From Aerococcus sp. (GTDB taxonomy: Bacteria; Bacillota; Bacilli; Lactobacillales; Aerococcaceae): a stretch of 64,000 bases of DNA. The notes beneath the pieces are model-generated. The model was given only the letters and a program-made list of their open reading frames with translations. It ran no database searches and was not told the origin of the DNA. This document shows, one piece after another, positions 20,199-28,968 of the stretch (the first letter of the stretch is position 1; the number at the start of each line of letters is the position of its first letter). The position numbers and the translations under genes are program-made. The stretch lies in NCBI GenBank assembly GCA_030528155.1, contig JAUMZL010000001.1, positions 81,156-145,155 of the forward strand, written 5' to 3'.

Positions 20199-20216
20199 AT
20201 TGTTCGTTCGAGCAAT
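20199..20216. repeat. 18-bp imperfect palindrome near the start of the ATP-grasp gene
   Basis: ATTGTTCGTTCGAGCAAT, one mismatched pair, just upstream of the ribosome site of the gene at 20182. Possible operator. The remaining 20217-20416 shows no other clear signal. Confidence 0.3.
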
Positions 20217-20416
20217 AAATCATTCATACAAGTACAATGTTATAGACAAAGATTAGCATTAACTGAAGAGTGACGCAATTCCATTCAAATTTGTAACCGT
20301 TTTTATTTTTCTGATGAAAAACATTTAATGAGATTTGCTAATGGCTGTTTTTTGCCTGCTATATCCCCCACAGTCCTTCAGCCAACTGCGAGCAAAATAA
20401 AACGCTGGCTTCTTCA

Positions 20417-20445
20417 TTGACAGCACGTTCACCCACTCGTATACT
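20417..20445 (+). promoter_or_regulatory. copY promoter
   Basis: TTGACA, 17 bp, TATACT, close to consensus. Confidence 0.8.
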
Positions 20446-20456
20446 AAACCAATAGT

Positions 20457-20472
20457 GATTACAAAAGTAAAC
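20457..20472. promoter_or_regulatory. Cop box
   Basis: GATTACAAAAGTAAAC contains TACAAAAGTA, one mismatch from the CopY operator TACAnnTGTA. It starts 12 bp past the -10, over the expected transcription start. Confidence 0.6.
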
Positions 20473-20543
20473 GAGGGACTCACAAAACGTTCTCTGCTGC
20501 AACTGTGCAGCCAATTTGTTTGAAGTTAGAAAGGAAGCCAATC

Positions 20544-20984
20544 ATGTCAGCGACAACTCCCATCAGCAATGCGGAATATGAAGTCATGCGTATTCTCTGG
20601 GCACAAGGAGAAACCACCAGTAAATTTGCGACCGACGTGCTCCAAGATAAAAAGCAGTGGAAAACCGCTACTGTAAAAACGCTGCTCCACCGCTTAGTTG
20701 AAAAAGGTTATATCACAAAAACAAAAGAAAAAAATCACTACCGCTATCAACCGGCTATTACCGAAGAAGAGGCACGCCACGAACGAATGGCAGACCTACT
20801 CCACGACACCTGCGCAACAAAGGCAGACCAAGTCATTATCGATGCCATCGAATCGGCCACGCTCGATCATCACATGCTGGAACGGATCCAACAAGCGCTT
20901 GCCACTAAAACTGTGAGTGACACCGTTCACTGTCAATGCGAACCAGGGCAATGCGACTGTCACCCGGCATTGGATATGGCGTGA
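20544..20984 (+). CDS. copY: Copper-responsive repressor CopY (BlaI/MecI family)
   Basis: Copper-released transcriptional repressor. 146 aa from the ATG at 20544 (site AAAGGAAG). The winged helix spans about 1-70 (SNAEYEVMRILWAQGETTS ... TVKTLLHRLVEKGYI). The C-terminal motif C130-x-C132-x4-C137-x-C139 is the CxCx4CxC zinc/copper switch that separates CopY from BlaI and MecI. No copA, copB or copZ is adjacent: ung converges 8 bp later. The preceding cop box implies autoregulation, and a distant copA is expected. Confidence 0.92.
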   Translation: MSATTPISNAEYEVMRILWAQGETTSKFATDVLQDKKQWKTATVKTLLHRLVEKGYITKTKEKNHYRYQPAITEEEARHERMADLLHDTCATKADQVIIDAIESATLDHHMLERIQQALATKTVSDTVHCQCEPGQCDCHPALDMA

Positions 20985-20991
20985 TGCCAAG

Positions 20992-21669
20992 CTATTCACT
21001 CAGTTGCCAGTTGATCGGCGTCTGACCGCTTTGTATCAGAATTTCATTGGTCTTAGAGAAAGGTCGCGATCCGAAGAAGCCCCGATAAGCCGATAATGGG
21101 CTGGGATGGACTGAGGTGAGGACCGCATGTTTGGACTCATCAATCAGCGCTCGTTTTTTCTTAGCGGCAGCACCCCATAGAATAAAGACGATTTGATGAT
21201 CTTGTTTATTCAGTTCCGCGATGGCATAATCGGTGAGCGCTTCCCAGCCGTGACCACGATGAGAATTGGCTTGGCCTTGGCGGACCGTAAGTACACTGTT
21301 TAATAAGAGTACCCCCTGCTCTGCCCATTCCGTCAGATTGCCGTGACTGACCGGTTTAAACCCTACATCGCTGGCTAATTCCTGATAGATATTGGCGAGT
21401 GAGGGGGGAATTGGCACCCCCTTATTCACAGAAAAACTCAACCCATGTGCTTGATTCGGACCATGGTAAGGATCCTGACCGAGAATAACAACTTTTACTT
21501 GATCAAACGGGGTTAATTTAAAAGCCTCATAAATATGCCACATATCCGGATAGATCGTCTGTGTGGCATATTCTTGTTTCAAAAACTGATGGAGCTTTTG
21601 ATACTGCTCCGAAGCAAAAACTGGCGCAAGATGAGCCTGCCATTCATTGGGAATGAATGTTTTTTCCAT
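20992..21669 (-). CDS. ung: Uracil-DNA glycosylase
   Basis: Removes uracil from DNA in base excision repair. 225 aa from the ATG at 21669. The in-frame ATG at 21690 is rejected because the AAGGAGGA ribosome site lies inside that extension. [18 protein letters not shown] (64 onward, catalytic Asp66) and [17 protein letters not shown] (leucine loop and catalytic His) are both complete. Convergent with copY. Confidence 0.97.
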   Translation of the reverse strand: MEKTFIPNEWQAHLAPVFASEQYQKLHQFLKQEYATQTIYPDMWHIYEAFKLTPFDQVKVVILGQDPYHGPNQAHGLSFSVNKGVPIPPSLANIYQELASDVGFKPVSHGNLTEWAEQGVLLLNSVLTVRQGQANSHRGHGWEALTDYAIAELNKQDHQIVFILWGAAAKKKRALIDESKHAVLTSVHPSPLSAYRGFFGSRPFSKTNEILIQSGQTPINWQLSE

Positions 21670-21832
21670 TATGTCTGCTTCCTCCTTCACTCAATCAGCA
21701 GTTTTTCTCAGGATAAAAAATAGTTGTTACTGATTGCGTACGTTTTCTTGTCCGCCTCTAGTTTACCATATCGGTCCGTGTTAGAATGAAGATAGTTTAT
21801 ACGTTTTGACTAAATGATGAAGGAGAATGACC

Positions 21833-22726
21833 ATGTTGGAATTGATCGCTTCGGATATGGATGGCACCTTGATTACTGGTGACCTTCATATCACCGAAGA
21901 AAATCGACAAGCACTATTACGTACCTACGCCTTAGGGATCCCATTTGTTGCCTGCACGGGCCGAAATTTCCGCGAAGCGCAGTTTATTCTGGCTGAAGCT
22001 GGTATTCATTGTCCCGTTATCGGGCTGAACGGTGCAGTGCTTTTCGATCGCGACGGCACAGTAGAACACCAAATTGCTCTCAGTGATGAGCAAGCCCTCG
22101 CCCTCATGGATTATTGCCAAAAACATCAACTCTATTTAGAAGCAATGACAGCTAAGAATGTCTATTCTCCTTCGCGTGCATTGCGTATAGAAATGATGGC
22201 TGGCATGATCATGATGCGCAGCGATGCTACCTACGCTGAGGCGATTGAGCGTGCAAAAAATAGCAATGAAGTGAAATCGATTGCCTATCTGGATGACTTG
22301 AGTACCCTCATTACCGAGCAACATCAATCCATTTTGAAATTGAGTGTCACAGATGCGCGCGGTCCAGAGCTACTAACGCCACTAGCTAAACAATTTGAGG
22401 AAACTTTTGGTCCGCTGAATGTCACCAGCTCCATCCCTTACAATTTGGAAATTAGCGCTGAAGAAGCAAACAAAGGAGCGGCTATCAAACGCTACTGCGC
22501 ATTGCATGGGTATCATTTAGAAAACGTGATGACAATCGGCGACAACCTGAATGATATTGCGATGTTAGACGTTGCCGGGTACGGCTTTGCGATGGAAAAT
22601 GCCCTGCCACCAGTGAAAGAAGCCGCAGACTATGTGACATTATCCAACAACGATAGTGGCGTCGCACAGGCAATTTATCAAGCACTCAAATTGAGTGGTA
22701 CGGAAGATGCGGAGCCATTGCTATGA
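21833..22726 (+). CDS. Cof-type HAD-IIB phosphatase
   Basis: Soluble sugar- or nucleotide-phosphate phosphatase of unknown substrate. 297 aa from the ATG at 21833. An ATG 6 nt earlier is too close to AAGGAG. HAD motif I is DMDGT (residues 8-12), motif II is CTGRN, Lys sits in the ISAEEANKGAAIKRY segment, and motif IV is GDNLNDIAML. The large C2B cap between motifs II and III is typical. It overlaps the downstream phosphatase gene by 4 bp (ATGA), so the two are translationally coupled. Confidence 0.9.
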   Translation: MLELIASDMDGTLITGDLHITEENRQALLRTYALGIPFVACTGRNFREAQFILAEAGIHCPVIGLNGAVLFDRDGTVEHQIALSDEQALALMDYCQKHQLYLEAMTAKNVYSPSRALRIEMMAGMIMMRSDATYAEAIERAKNSNEVKSIAYLDDLSTLITEQHQSILKLSVTDARGPELLTPLAKQFEETFGPLNVTSSIPYNLEISAEEANKGAAIKRYCALHGYHLENVMTIGDNLNDIAMLDVAGYGFAMENALPPVKEAADYVTLSNNDSGVAQAIYQALKLSGTEDAEPLL

Positions 22727-23217
22727 TTCCGTGGCCCTTCTACAAAAAGCGTGTCTTATTCGTCTGTTTGGCGAATATCTGTCGCTCACCCTTAGCAGAA
22801 GCCTTGCTGCGCCAAGCACTAAAAGAGGTCGGCTTGAGTCGTGTGGTTCAAGTCGATTCGGCTGCCATTGAAAATTGGTGCGTGGGGCAACAGATGCACC
22901 AAAAATTACAAGAGTGCCTGGCGAACGACCATATCGCCCCTCGCCCTCATTTTAGTCGTCTGCTCAAACCACAAGATGGCGAGCGGTTTGATTACGTGAT
23001 TGGCATGGACCAAGCAATCACCCGCGCAATCCAGCTACGCATCGATGATCAAAAACAAGCGCATACCTACCTCTTTTCCCAATTTCAAGGAAAAACCTTC
23101 GATATTATCGATCCCATGCAAACGAAAGACTTCCCGCGCACTTATCGTGAAATCAAAGCAGGCATCCCTGCTATCATTCATCGCCTCCAGCAAGATCTCA
23201 ATAGCACTGAAGAATAA
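22723..23217 (+). CDS. Low-molecular-weight protein tyrosine phosphatase
   Basis: Predicted protein-tyrosine (or arginine) phosphatase. 164 aa. The P-loop C15-LANIC-R21-S (CX5RS) follows a short N-terminal extension, and DPMQTKDF near residue 125 supplies the general-acid Asp. Coupled to the upstream HAD gene by the ATGA overlap. A strong terminator follows the stop. No tyrosine kinase gene is nearby to suggest a partner. Confidence 0.9.
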   Translation: MIPWPFYKKRVLFVCLANICRSPLAEALLRQALKEVGLSRVVQVDSAAIENWCVGQQMHQKLQECLANDHIAPRPHFSRLLKPQDGERFDYVIGMDQAITRAIQLRIDDQKQAHTYLFSQFQGKTFDIIDPMQTKDFPRTYREIKAGIPAIIHRLQQDLNSTEE

Positions 23218-23268
23218 AATGACCAGCACCGCCCTTTCGCTTATGGGCGGCGGTGGTCATTTATTTTT
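23217..23268 (+). terminator. Terminator of the HAD-LMWPTP pair
   Basis: AATGACCA ... CCGCCC / GGGCGG ... TGGTCATT, followed by TATTTTT. Confidence 0.85.
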
Positions 23269-23331
23269 GGTATTAACGTGATCGCCTACTCGCCAAATAG
23301 GTCGCTAAAAACATTGGAAGACTTTCTCCCT

Positions 23332-23419
23332 CGCCCCTGCTAGCGTCTAAGGCAATAGGCCGCCCGTGTACGGTTCCCGCGTCGACCTCTTCCGCCCCTG
23401 CTAACATCTAAGGCAATAA
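23332..23419. repeat. 27-bp imperfect direct repeat spanning a stop codon
   Basis: Copies at 23332-23358 and 23393-23419 (CGCCCCTGCTA..C..TCTAA..., 24 of 27 identical, offset 61 bp). The second copy contains the stop codon of the HAD gene at 23408, so the first looks like a duplicated 3' end. Confidence 0.7.
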
Positions 23420-24061
23420 GGGTAATAATTCTGAGAGGGTCGGCAATACAGCTACCGCACAAGCAGCAATTTCCGGTGTGGGTTGATGATAATCAGGAAT
23501 CATAATCGTATCAATCCCCGCACGATATCCCGCTGTAACTCCCTGGAATGAGTCTTCAATCACTACCGTATCGCTCGCTCGACTTGCAGTGAGTTCCAGC
23601 GCTTTTTGGAAGATTTCTGGATGTGGCTTAGAGTGCGTAATCATATCCCCCGTTACTAGTAATGAAAAATAAACATCAAGTCTCGTGCGTGCTAACATAT
23701 CCATGACGACAGGACGCGTCGATGATGAGGCAATAACTAGCTGATACCCGCGCTTTTCGAGTGAGGCGAGTGTCTCTTTGGCATGTGGTTTGAGCGGCAC
23801 CCCTTCTTTTTGAATGATGTCTTGATAAACCTTGTCACTCTGTTGAATGATTTTTCTAGCCAGCTGGATATCTCCGACATATGCCTCCATCCGCTGCCAG
23901 TTATCTGCTACCGTTGCTCCTGCATAATCTTCGAAGTAGCGTTCCTCCGTCATGTCAATTCCAAAATCCTGGCAGGCCGCCTGCATCGCTCGACAATAAG
24001 GAAATTCTGTGTCAATCAAGGTGCCATCCATATCAAATAATAAGGTCGTCTTTTTTTGCAT
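23408..24061 (-). CDS. HAD-IA hydrolase, beta-phosphoglucomutase-like
   Basis: Predicted sugar-phosphate phosphatase or phosphoglucomutase-like enzyme. 217 aa. Motif I is DMDGTLID (10-17) with both Asp, motif II is ASSSTRP, the motif III Lys is SKPHPE, and motif IV is VIEDSFQG. An alpha-helical C1 cap (about 20-85) is present. Substrate not recognisable from sequence. Single gene. Its stop codon lies in the second copy of a local direct repeat. Confidence 0.88.
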   Translation of the reverse strand: MQKKTTLLFDMDGTLIDTEFPYCRAMQAACQDFGIDMTEERYFEDYAGATVADNWQRMEAYVGDIQLARKIIQQSDKVYQDIIQKEGVPLKPHAKETLASLEKRGYQLVIASSSTRPVVMDMLARTRLDVYFSLLVTGDMITHSKPHPEIFQKALELTASRASDTVVIEDSFQGVTAGYRAGIDTIMIPDYHQPTPEIAACAVAVLPTLSELLPLLP

Positions 24062-24299
24062 TTATGTTCCTCCTTTAATTTATTATTCTCTGCCATTATT
24101 AGTTTCCATTGTAGCGAGAACCCCCGTTGCTGTCTGTCGTTACCGCTAAGATTAGTAAAAATTTACTGAAAGGTCACATCACCAACGAAAGGACAACCAG
24201 ACTCGAATCGCTATTATCTACTCGTCCTCTACCTTTCCCTATAATTTTCACTCAGAGCGACTGTTGTCTGTGGTAAGCGTATTTTTCGATAAACATCTC

Positions 24300-24328
24300 T
24301 TGACAGACCATTCCGTTTCGATTAGTCT
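24300..24328 (+). promoter_or_regulatory. Possible promoter of the pyr genes
   Basis: TTGACA, 17 bp, TAGTCT: good -35, poor -10. A ~200-nt leader would follow. Confidence 0.35.
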
Positions 24329-24430
24329 ATTTCTAGTATCGTTTGGGTGGTTCATTTATCTTTCACAGTTAACAAAGCAACAAACGATAAGCTACTTAAA
24401 ATTAAATTTATCAGAATGACTTTAAATGTG

Positions 24431-24548
24431 TCCCGTGAGGCAACTAAGTGCTATTCGCCAAATTGATTTCATGCTACCAATTTATTACTAGGTAGGATGA
24501 AACTTACTGCGTCAAACTTACGCCCGGGATCCTGCCCGGGCTTTTTTC
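24431..24548 (+). promoter_or_regulatory. PyrR-type transcription attenuator before pyrF
   Basis: TCCCGTGAGG at 24431-24440 matches the PyrR RNA-binding loop (TCCNGNGAGG). A second hairpin follows (TTTCATGCTACC region / GGTAGGATGAAA, about 24467-24502). The terminator is GCCCGGG (24522-24528) / CCCGGGC (24535-24541) plus TTTTTT. TCCCG of the binding loop could pair with CGGGA of the terminator arm, giving the alternative antiterminator. Inferred: uridine nucleotides plus PyrR shut off pyrF-pyrE. Confidence 0.7.
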
Positions 24549-24575
24549 ATGCCCGCGATTCAGAAAGGAGCAGCT

Positions 24576-25283
24576 ATGACGCCTTTATACGTTGCATTGG
24601 ATTTTAATACCGAAAGAGAAATGGAAAATTTTCTCGCGCCCTTTCACTCTCACCCCATCCCAGTGAAAATCGGCATGTCCCAGTTCTACATGTCTGGGCC
24701 CGCCCTGATCGAAAAACTCAGTGCTAAGGGGTTCCCCATTTTTCTCGACCTTAAGTGCCATGATATTCCCAATACGGTCTATCTCGCCCTCAAACAGCTC
24801 AGCCAGTACCCCGTAGATATGGTCACCGTGCATTGCCTCGGTGGCCAAAAAATGATGGAAGCCGCTGTAGCTGGGGCTAATGAAGGCCCTTATCGCCCAA
24901 AAGTGATGGGGATCACCCAACTGACATCCACCTCAAAAGCCATGCTGAATGAAGAAATGGCCATCTCAGGTGACGTTATCACCAGTGTCATTTCCCTCGC
25001 CCAGTTGGCAAAAAAGAGTGGCTTGGATGGCGTTGTTTCCTCGGTTTTAGAAACTAGAGCCATTAAACAAGCAACGGCTCCCGATTTTCTTAATTTGACC
25101 CCAGGTATTCGCCTTGAAAAAGCTAAAAACGACGATCAAACGCGAATCGCTACCCCAGCTGAGGCGCGCGAGGCCGGCAGTGATTACTTGGTAGTAGGAC
25201 GTCCCATCACTCAGGCCAAAGATCCACTCAAAGCCTATCAAGCTTTTGTTGATTCATGGAACAGCCAAAGAAAGGAAGATTAA
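24576..25283 (+). CDS. pyrF: Orotidine 5'-phosphate decarboxylase
   Basis: Last step of de novo UMP synthesis. 235 aa from the ATG at 24576 (site AAAGGAG). The in-frame ATG at 24549 would start inside the terminator region. YVALDFNTE (N-terminal Asp), FLDLKCHDIPNTV (the DxKxxD catalytic set) and GITQLTS, then SDYLVVGRPIT for phosphate binding. Directly followed by pyrE with a 1-bp gap. The other pyr genes are not in the window. Confidence 0.97.
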   Translation: MTPLYVALDFNTEREMENFLAPFHSHPIPVKIGMSQFYMSGPALIEKLSAKGFPIFLDLKCHDIPNTVYLALKQLSQYPVDMVTVHCLGGQKMMEAAVAGANEGPYRPKVMGITQLTSTSKAMLNEEMAISGDVITSVISLAQLAKKSGLDGVVSSVLETRAIKQATAPDFLNLTPGIRLEKAKNDDQTRIATPAEAREAGSDYLVVGRPITQAKDPLKAYQAFVDSWNSQRKED

Positions 25284-25284
25284 C

Positions 25285-25911
25285 ATGACCGATGCTACGG
25301 CTAAAACTGTTGCACGTATTCTACTCGACCATAAAGCGGTCTTACTCCAACCAAATGACCCCTTCACCTGGGCAAGTGGGATAAAGAGCCCGATCTATAC
25401 GGACAATCGCCAGTTGATGAGTTACCCAGAGGCAAGAAAAGTGGTGAGCCAGGCGCTCGCTACATTAATAAAAACCAACTATCCAGAGGTGACGGTGATT
25501 GCTGGAACGGCAACTGCTGGGATCCCCCATGCGGCCTGGGTGAGTGATCTCTTAAACTTGCCTATGATCTACGTGCGCAGTAAAGCCAAAGATCACGGAC
25601 GTCAATCTCAAATTGAAGGCTTTCTCAAACCTGATGACAAAATCGTCTTGATTGATGACTTGATCTCCACTGGCGGTAGTGTTTTGGAAGCGGCCAAAGC
25701 AGTAGAACAAACACATAAAGTGCTTGGTGTTGCAAGCATCTTCACCTATGCCTTCCAAAGCGCCACCGATAACTTCGCAAATGCTAAGCTGCCCTACCAC
25801 TCATTGGCAGACTATCCCACTCTAATTCAAACTGCTGCTGAGGATGGCCGCTTCTCTGCTGAGGAAATTGAAAAATTGAATATCTGGCATCAACACTATG
25901 CCCAAAACTAA
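25285..25911 (+). CDS. pyrE: Orotate phosphoribosyltransferase
   Basis: Joins orotate and PRPP to form OMP, the substrate of PyrF. 208 aa from the ATG at 25285 (site AAAGGAAG at the end of pyrF). PSPIYTDNRQ-type substrate loop (KSPIYTDNRQLMSYP), VRSKAKDHGRQSQIEG flexible loop, and the PRPP motif VLIDDLISTGGS. Co-transcribed with pyrF under the PyrR-like attenuator. Confidence 0.97.
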   Translation: MTDATAKTVARILLDHKAVLLQPNDPFTWASGIKSPIYTDNRQLMSYPEARKVVSQALATLIKTNYPEVTVIAGTATAGIPHAAWVSDLLNLPMIYVRSKAKDHGRQSQIEGFLKPDDKIVLIDDLISTGGSVLEAAKAVEQTHKVLGVASIFTYAFQSATDNFANAKLPYHSLADYPTLIQTAAEDGRFSAEEIEKLNIWHQHYAQN

Positions 25912-25977
25912 TCGATCAGTCACTAAACGCGTTAAATAATAAATTACGGTGAGAATTTATTTAAAGGAGTGCAAATA

Positions 25978-27210
25978 ATGGCTAATAATAAGCAAAAAGC
26001 GGTAATTGCAAGTATTATTGCTTCTGGTACCGATGATCTCAATGTAATGTTTCTCTCTTTCTCTATGTCTAGTATCATCCAAACCTTCCACCTCAGTGGG
26101 GTTCAGGGAGGCGCAATTGCGACTTTAACTAATCTTGGGATGCTCGTAGGTGGCGTGATTTTTGGTATGTTAGGTGACCGCCACAATAAAATGACCATCC
26201 TCAAATGGACGTTACTAATCTTCTGTTTAGCAAGCGGGGGGATTGCTTTTGCTTCTAATATCACGATGATCTACCTGCTCCGTTTCCTGGCTGGAATCGG
26301 TGTTGGTGGAGAATATGGCATCGCCTTGAGTATCATGGCCAACTTAGTTCCACTTGATAAAATGGGACGTGTATCTTCCCTCAATGGCGTAGCAGGTCAA
26401 ATCGGTTCAATTACATCAGCCTTACTCGCTGGCCTGTTTCTGCCACAATTTGGTTGGCGAGGACTCTTCTTATTTGGACTAGCGCCACTCCTATTGGTGG
26501 GTTACATGCACTGGAATATCCAGCATGAAGCCGCCTTTGAACCTCAAAATGTATCCACCAAAAAAATGACAAAGAGCCCGCTCTCTGTGCTCTTCCAAAC
26601 GCCAGCATTGGCCTATCAAACCATTGCCTTGATGATCATGACGACAGTTCAAATTGCCGGCTACTTTGGCATGATGAATTGGTTGCCAACGATCATGCAA
26701 CAACAAACACAGGTCAGCGTCTCTGGGTCTTCTATCTGGATGATTGCCACGATCATCGGCATGTCACTCGGAATGCTCACATTTGGCCGCTTGCTCGATA
26801 CGTTTGGTCCGCGCCTTACATTTGGTGGTTTCTTGATCACCTCAGCTGCAGCGGTTTACCTATTCAGTTTAATTCACAGTCAATGGGGAATGATCCTCGG
26901 AGGCGCTGCTATGGGATTCTTCGTCAATGGAATGTTCCCTGGCTACGGTGCCGTCGTGAGCCACCTCTATCCCAAAAATGTTCAGTCCACTGCCAACAAT
27001 CTCATTTTAAACGTTGGCCGTGCAATCGGTGGGTTCTCTTCCATCGCTATCGGTGGGATCATGGAACATTATGGCATCACCACAGTCATGCTTAGTCTTG
27101 CTGCCCTTTACTTGATCAGCTTTACCGTTATGATGACTATTCCTTCCCTCCGCCAAGAAAACTATCAAACCGTCCATTATCAATCAAAAGCTCACGCCGA
27201 AGTCGCCTAG
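25978..27210 (+). CDS. MFS transporter, metabolite:H+ symporter type
   Basis: Twelve-helix carrier of unknown substrate. 410 aa from the ATG at 25978, 8 nt after AAAGGAG. A GTG at 25969 is less well placed. The loop 2-3 motif GMLGDRHNKM is clear, and GIGVGGEYGIALSI matches the metabolite:H+ symporter group of the major facilitator family. It lies 66 bp behind pyrE with no terminator between. Read-through from the pyr attenuator is possible, so a pyrimidine-related substrate such as orotate is a guess only. Confidence 0.85.
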   Translation: MANNKQKAVIASIIASGTDDLNVMFLSFSMSSIIQTFHLSGVQGGAIATLTNLGMLVGGVIFGMLGDRHNKMTILKWTLLIFCLASGGIAFASNITMIYLLRFLAGIGVGGEYGIALSIMANLVPLDKMGRVSSLNGVAGQIGSITSALLAGLFLPQFGWRGLFLFGLAPLLLVGYMHWNIQHEAAFEPQNVSTKKMTKSPLSVLFQTPALAYQTIALMIMTTVQIAGYFGMMNWLPTIMQQQTQVSVSGSSIWMIATIIGMSLGMLTFGRLLDTFGPRLTFGGFLITSAAAVYLFSLIHSQWGMILGGAAMGFFVNGMFPGYGAVVSHLYPKNVQSTANNLILNVGRAIGGFSSIAIGGIMEHYGITTVMLSLAALYLISFTVMMTIPSLRQENYQTVHYQSKAHAEVA

Positions 27211-27317
27211 ACAAAGGGAAATTTGCTCATAGCAATAAAGAATAACGAAACCTACTCGCAAAGAAACGATCTAAACCGTGATCTTACTGAAAAATGACAT
27301 CATCTATCAGCCATCAC

Positions 27318-27360
27318 AAAAACCCACTCAGAAAGCTTTCTCTTTTCTGAGTGGGTTTTG
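27318..27360. terminator. Terminator after the MFS gene
   Basis: AAAACCCACTCAGAAA ... TTTCTGAGTGGGTTTT. Symmetrical A/T ends could also serve the converging symporter gene. Apart from this hairpin I see nothing notable in 27211-27549. Confidence 0.85.
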
Positions 27361-27549
27361 TGACACTTTGATAAGTCTTCCATATTGTGTTATTTATTGC
27401 GTTAATAGTCTCTGCGCTTCTTTTTATCTCAGTAATGGTCGCATTTCAGAGCATTGATTTATTGTTTTACGTCAATCACATAGTGGCTATAGGTGTGTCA
27501 CTCCTCTGCCCCTCAGCCATGTTCGGCTCTTAACTAGACTGCAGTGCTG

Positions 27550-28968
27550 TTACTTTTTCTTTTCTGGGATCCCAGGGTAATACTTCTCCTGACCGAAGAA
27601 GTCTCGTTCCATTTCCGCTACCTCGCCGCTCATCAAGATTAACCCAATCATGTTTGGAATAACTACCAAACCTAACGTGAGATCCAGGAATGATCCAGCA
27701 TTATCAAAGGAAACGAACGCCCCCATGATGATCATTAATGTGGCAATGACACGGAAAACATACCCGACGTGTGTGCCCCATAAGTATTCCGCTTGTTTCT
27801 CACAGTAGAACACAATAACGATAATCGTGGATAAGACAAAGAGCACTAACGAAATAGAGAGGATAATAGATCCAAACGTCCCAAAAATAGTATTGAAGGC
27901 ACGTTCTACGGCCACTGGTGCCGTGGCAGTCAATTCTTTCGGCGTCATCGTTGGTTTCCAAACTTCCCCTAAAACAACAACCAAAGTAGAAATGGTCAAC
28001 ACTACGGTATCTGCGATCACTTCAAAGCAACCCCACAAACCTTGACGCGCTGGATGATCAGTCGTTGCGGCAGCATGTCCATATCCGGCCGACCCCATCC
28101 CCGCTTCACTGGAGTACACCCCACGCGCTACCCCAGCTTCAATCACGTTACGTAAGGTTGCCCCAGCAAACCCTCCAGCAATCGCTTTAGGATTGAAGGC
28201 CCCTACAAAAATGTAACGGAAAGCTTCGGGAACGTCTTGAATGTAGCGAACAATCACAATTAACCCAAAAACAATATACAAAAGTGCCATGAACGGTACG
28301 AGTTTTTCGGTAGTTCGACCAATAGATTTTACCCCGCCATACACCACTAAGGCGGTGAGAATAAAAATAAGACCGATCGCTACATATTTAACAATGTGGG
28401 GATCAAAACCAAACTCAGAACCAACATTCACCATTGGCCCCACAGCAGATAGGGTTTGTAAGGTAATCGATGGTAAAATTTCAATCATAAAGAAGAAAGC
28501 CACCAAAGCTCCCATTACCTTCCCAAATGTGCCTTTTAAGCCATTCTTCAACGTATAGGAAGCCCCTCCGACATACTCGCCCACTTCATTCTTTTCACGG
28601 TACTTGATACTCAATGCCACTTCCGCAAATTTTGTGGACTGACCGATCATCGCGGCAACCCACATCCAAAAAATGGCTCCCGGTCCAGCTGTAAAAATAA
28701 TAGTTGGTGCCACGACAATGTTCGCTGCTCCAATCGAAGAGGCTAACGCCGTTGTCATCGCTTGAAAGGCTGAGACGGTTCCTTCACCGTTATTCGCTTT
28801 CTTAAAGATACTGCCTATCGTTTGTTTCATGATGAAACCCGCATGTCGCACCTGGAAAAAGTGTGTGCGAATACTGATCAATAAACCGCCTCCTACAATC
28901 AAAATCAGCAGTGGCCACCCCCACAATAGGGCGGTAAATTGATCAACGACGTCTACTATAGCATTCAC
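27550..28968 (-). CDS. Alanine/glycine:cation symporter (AGCS family)
   Basis: Sodium- or proton-coupled amino-acid uptake. 472 aa with about 10-11 membrane helices. The family signature FQAMTTALASSIGAANI is complete, and the glycine-rich first helix (LLILIVGGGLLISIRT) and the EAGVARGVYSSEAGMGSAG segment are typical of AlsT/DagA proteins. The start is GTG at 28968 after AAGGAGACAATTGAT. Single gene. Confidence 0.93.
   Translation of the reverse strand: MNAIVDVVDQFTALLWGWPLLILIVGGGLLISIRTHFFQVRHAGFIMKQTIGSIFKKANNGEGTVSAFQAMTTALASSIGAANIVVAPTIIFTAGPGAIFWMWVAAMIGQSTKFAEVALSIKYREKNEVGEYVGGASYTLKNGLKGTFGKVMGALVAFFFMIEILPSITLQTLSAVGPMVNVGSEFGFDPHIVKYVAIGLIFILTALVVYGGVKSIGRTTEKLVPFMALLYIVFGLIVIVRYIQDVPEAFRYIFVGAFNPKAIAGGFAGATLRNVIEAGVARGVYSSEAGMGSAGYGHAAATTDHPARQGLWGCFEVIADTVVLTISTLVVVLGEVWKPTMTPKELTATAPVAVERAFNTIFGTFGSIILSISLVLFVLSTIIVIVFYCEKQAEYLWGTHVGYVFRVIATLMIIMGAFVSFDNAGSFLDLTLGLVVIPNMIGLILMSGEVAEMERDFFGQEKYYPGIPEKKK

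Noticed and set aside
20359-20541. 60-codon minus-strand frame over the copY promoter
   Set aside because: Covers the -35/-10 and cop box. No ribosome site and no homologous pattern.
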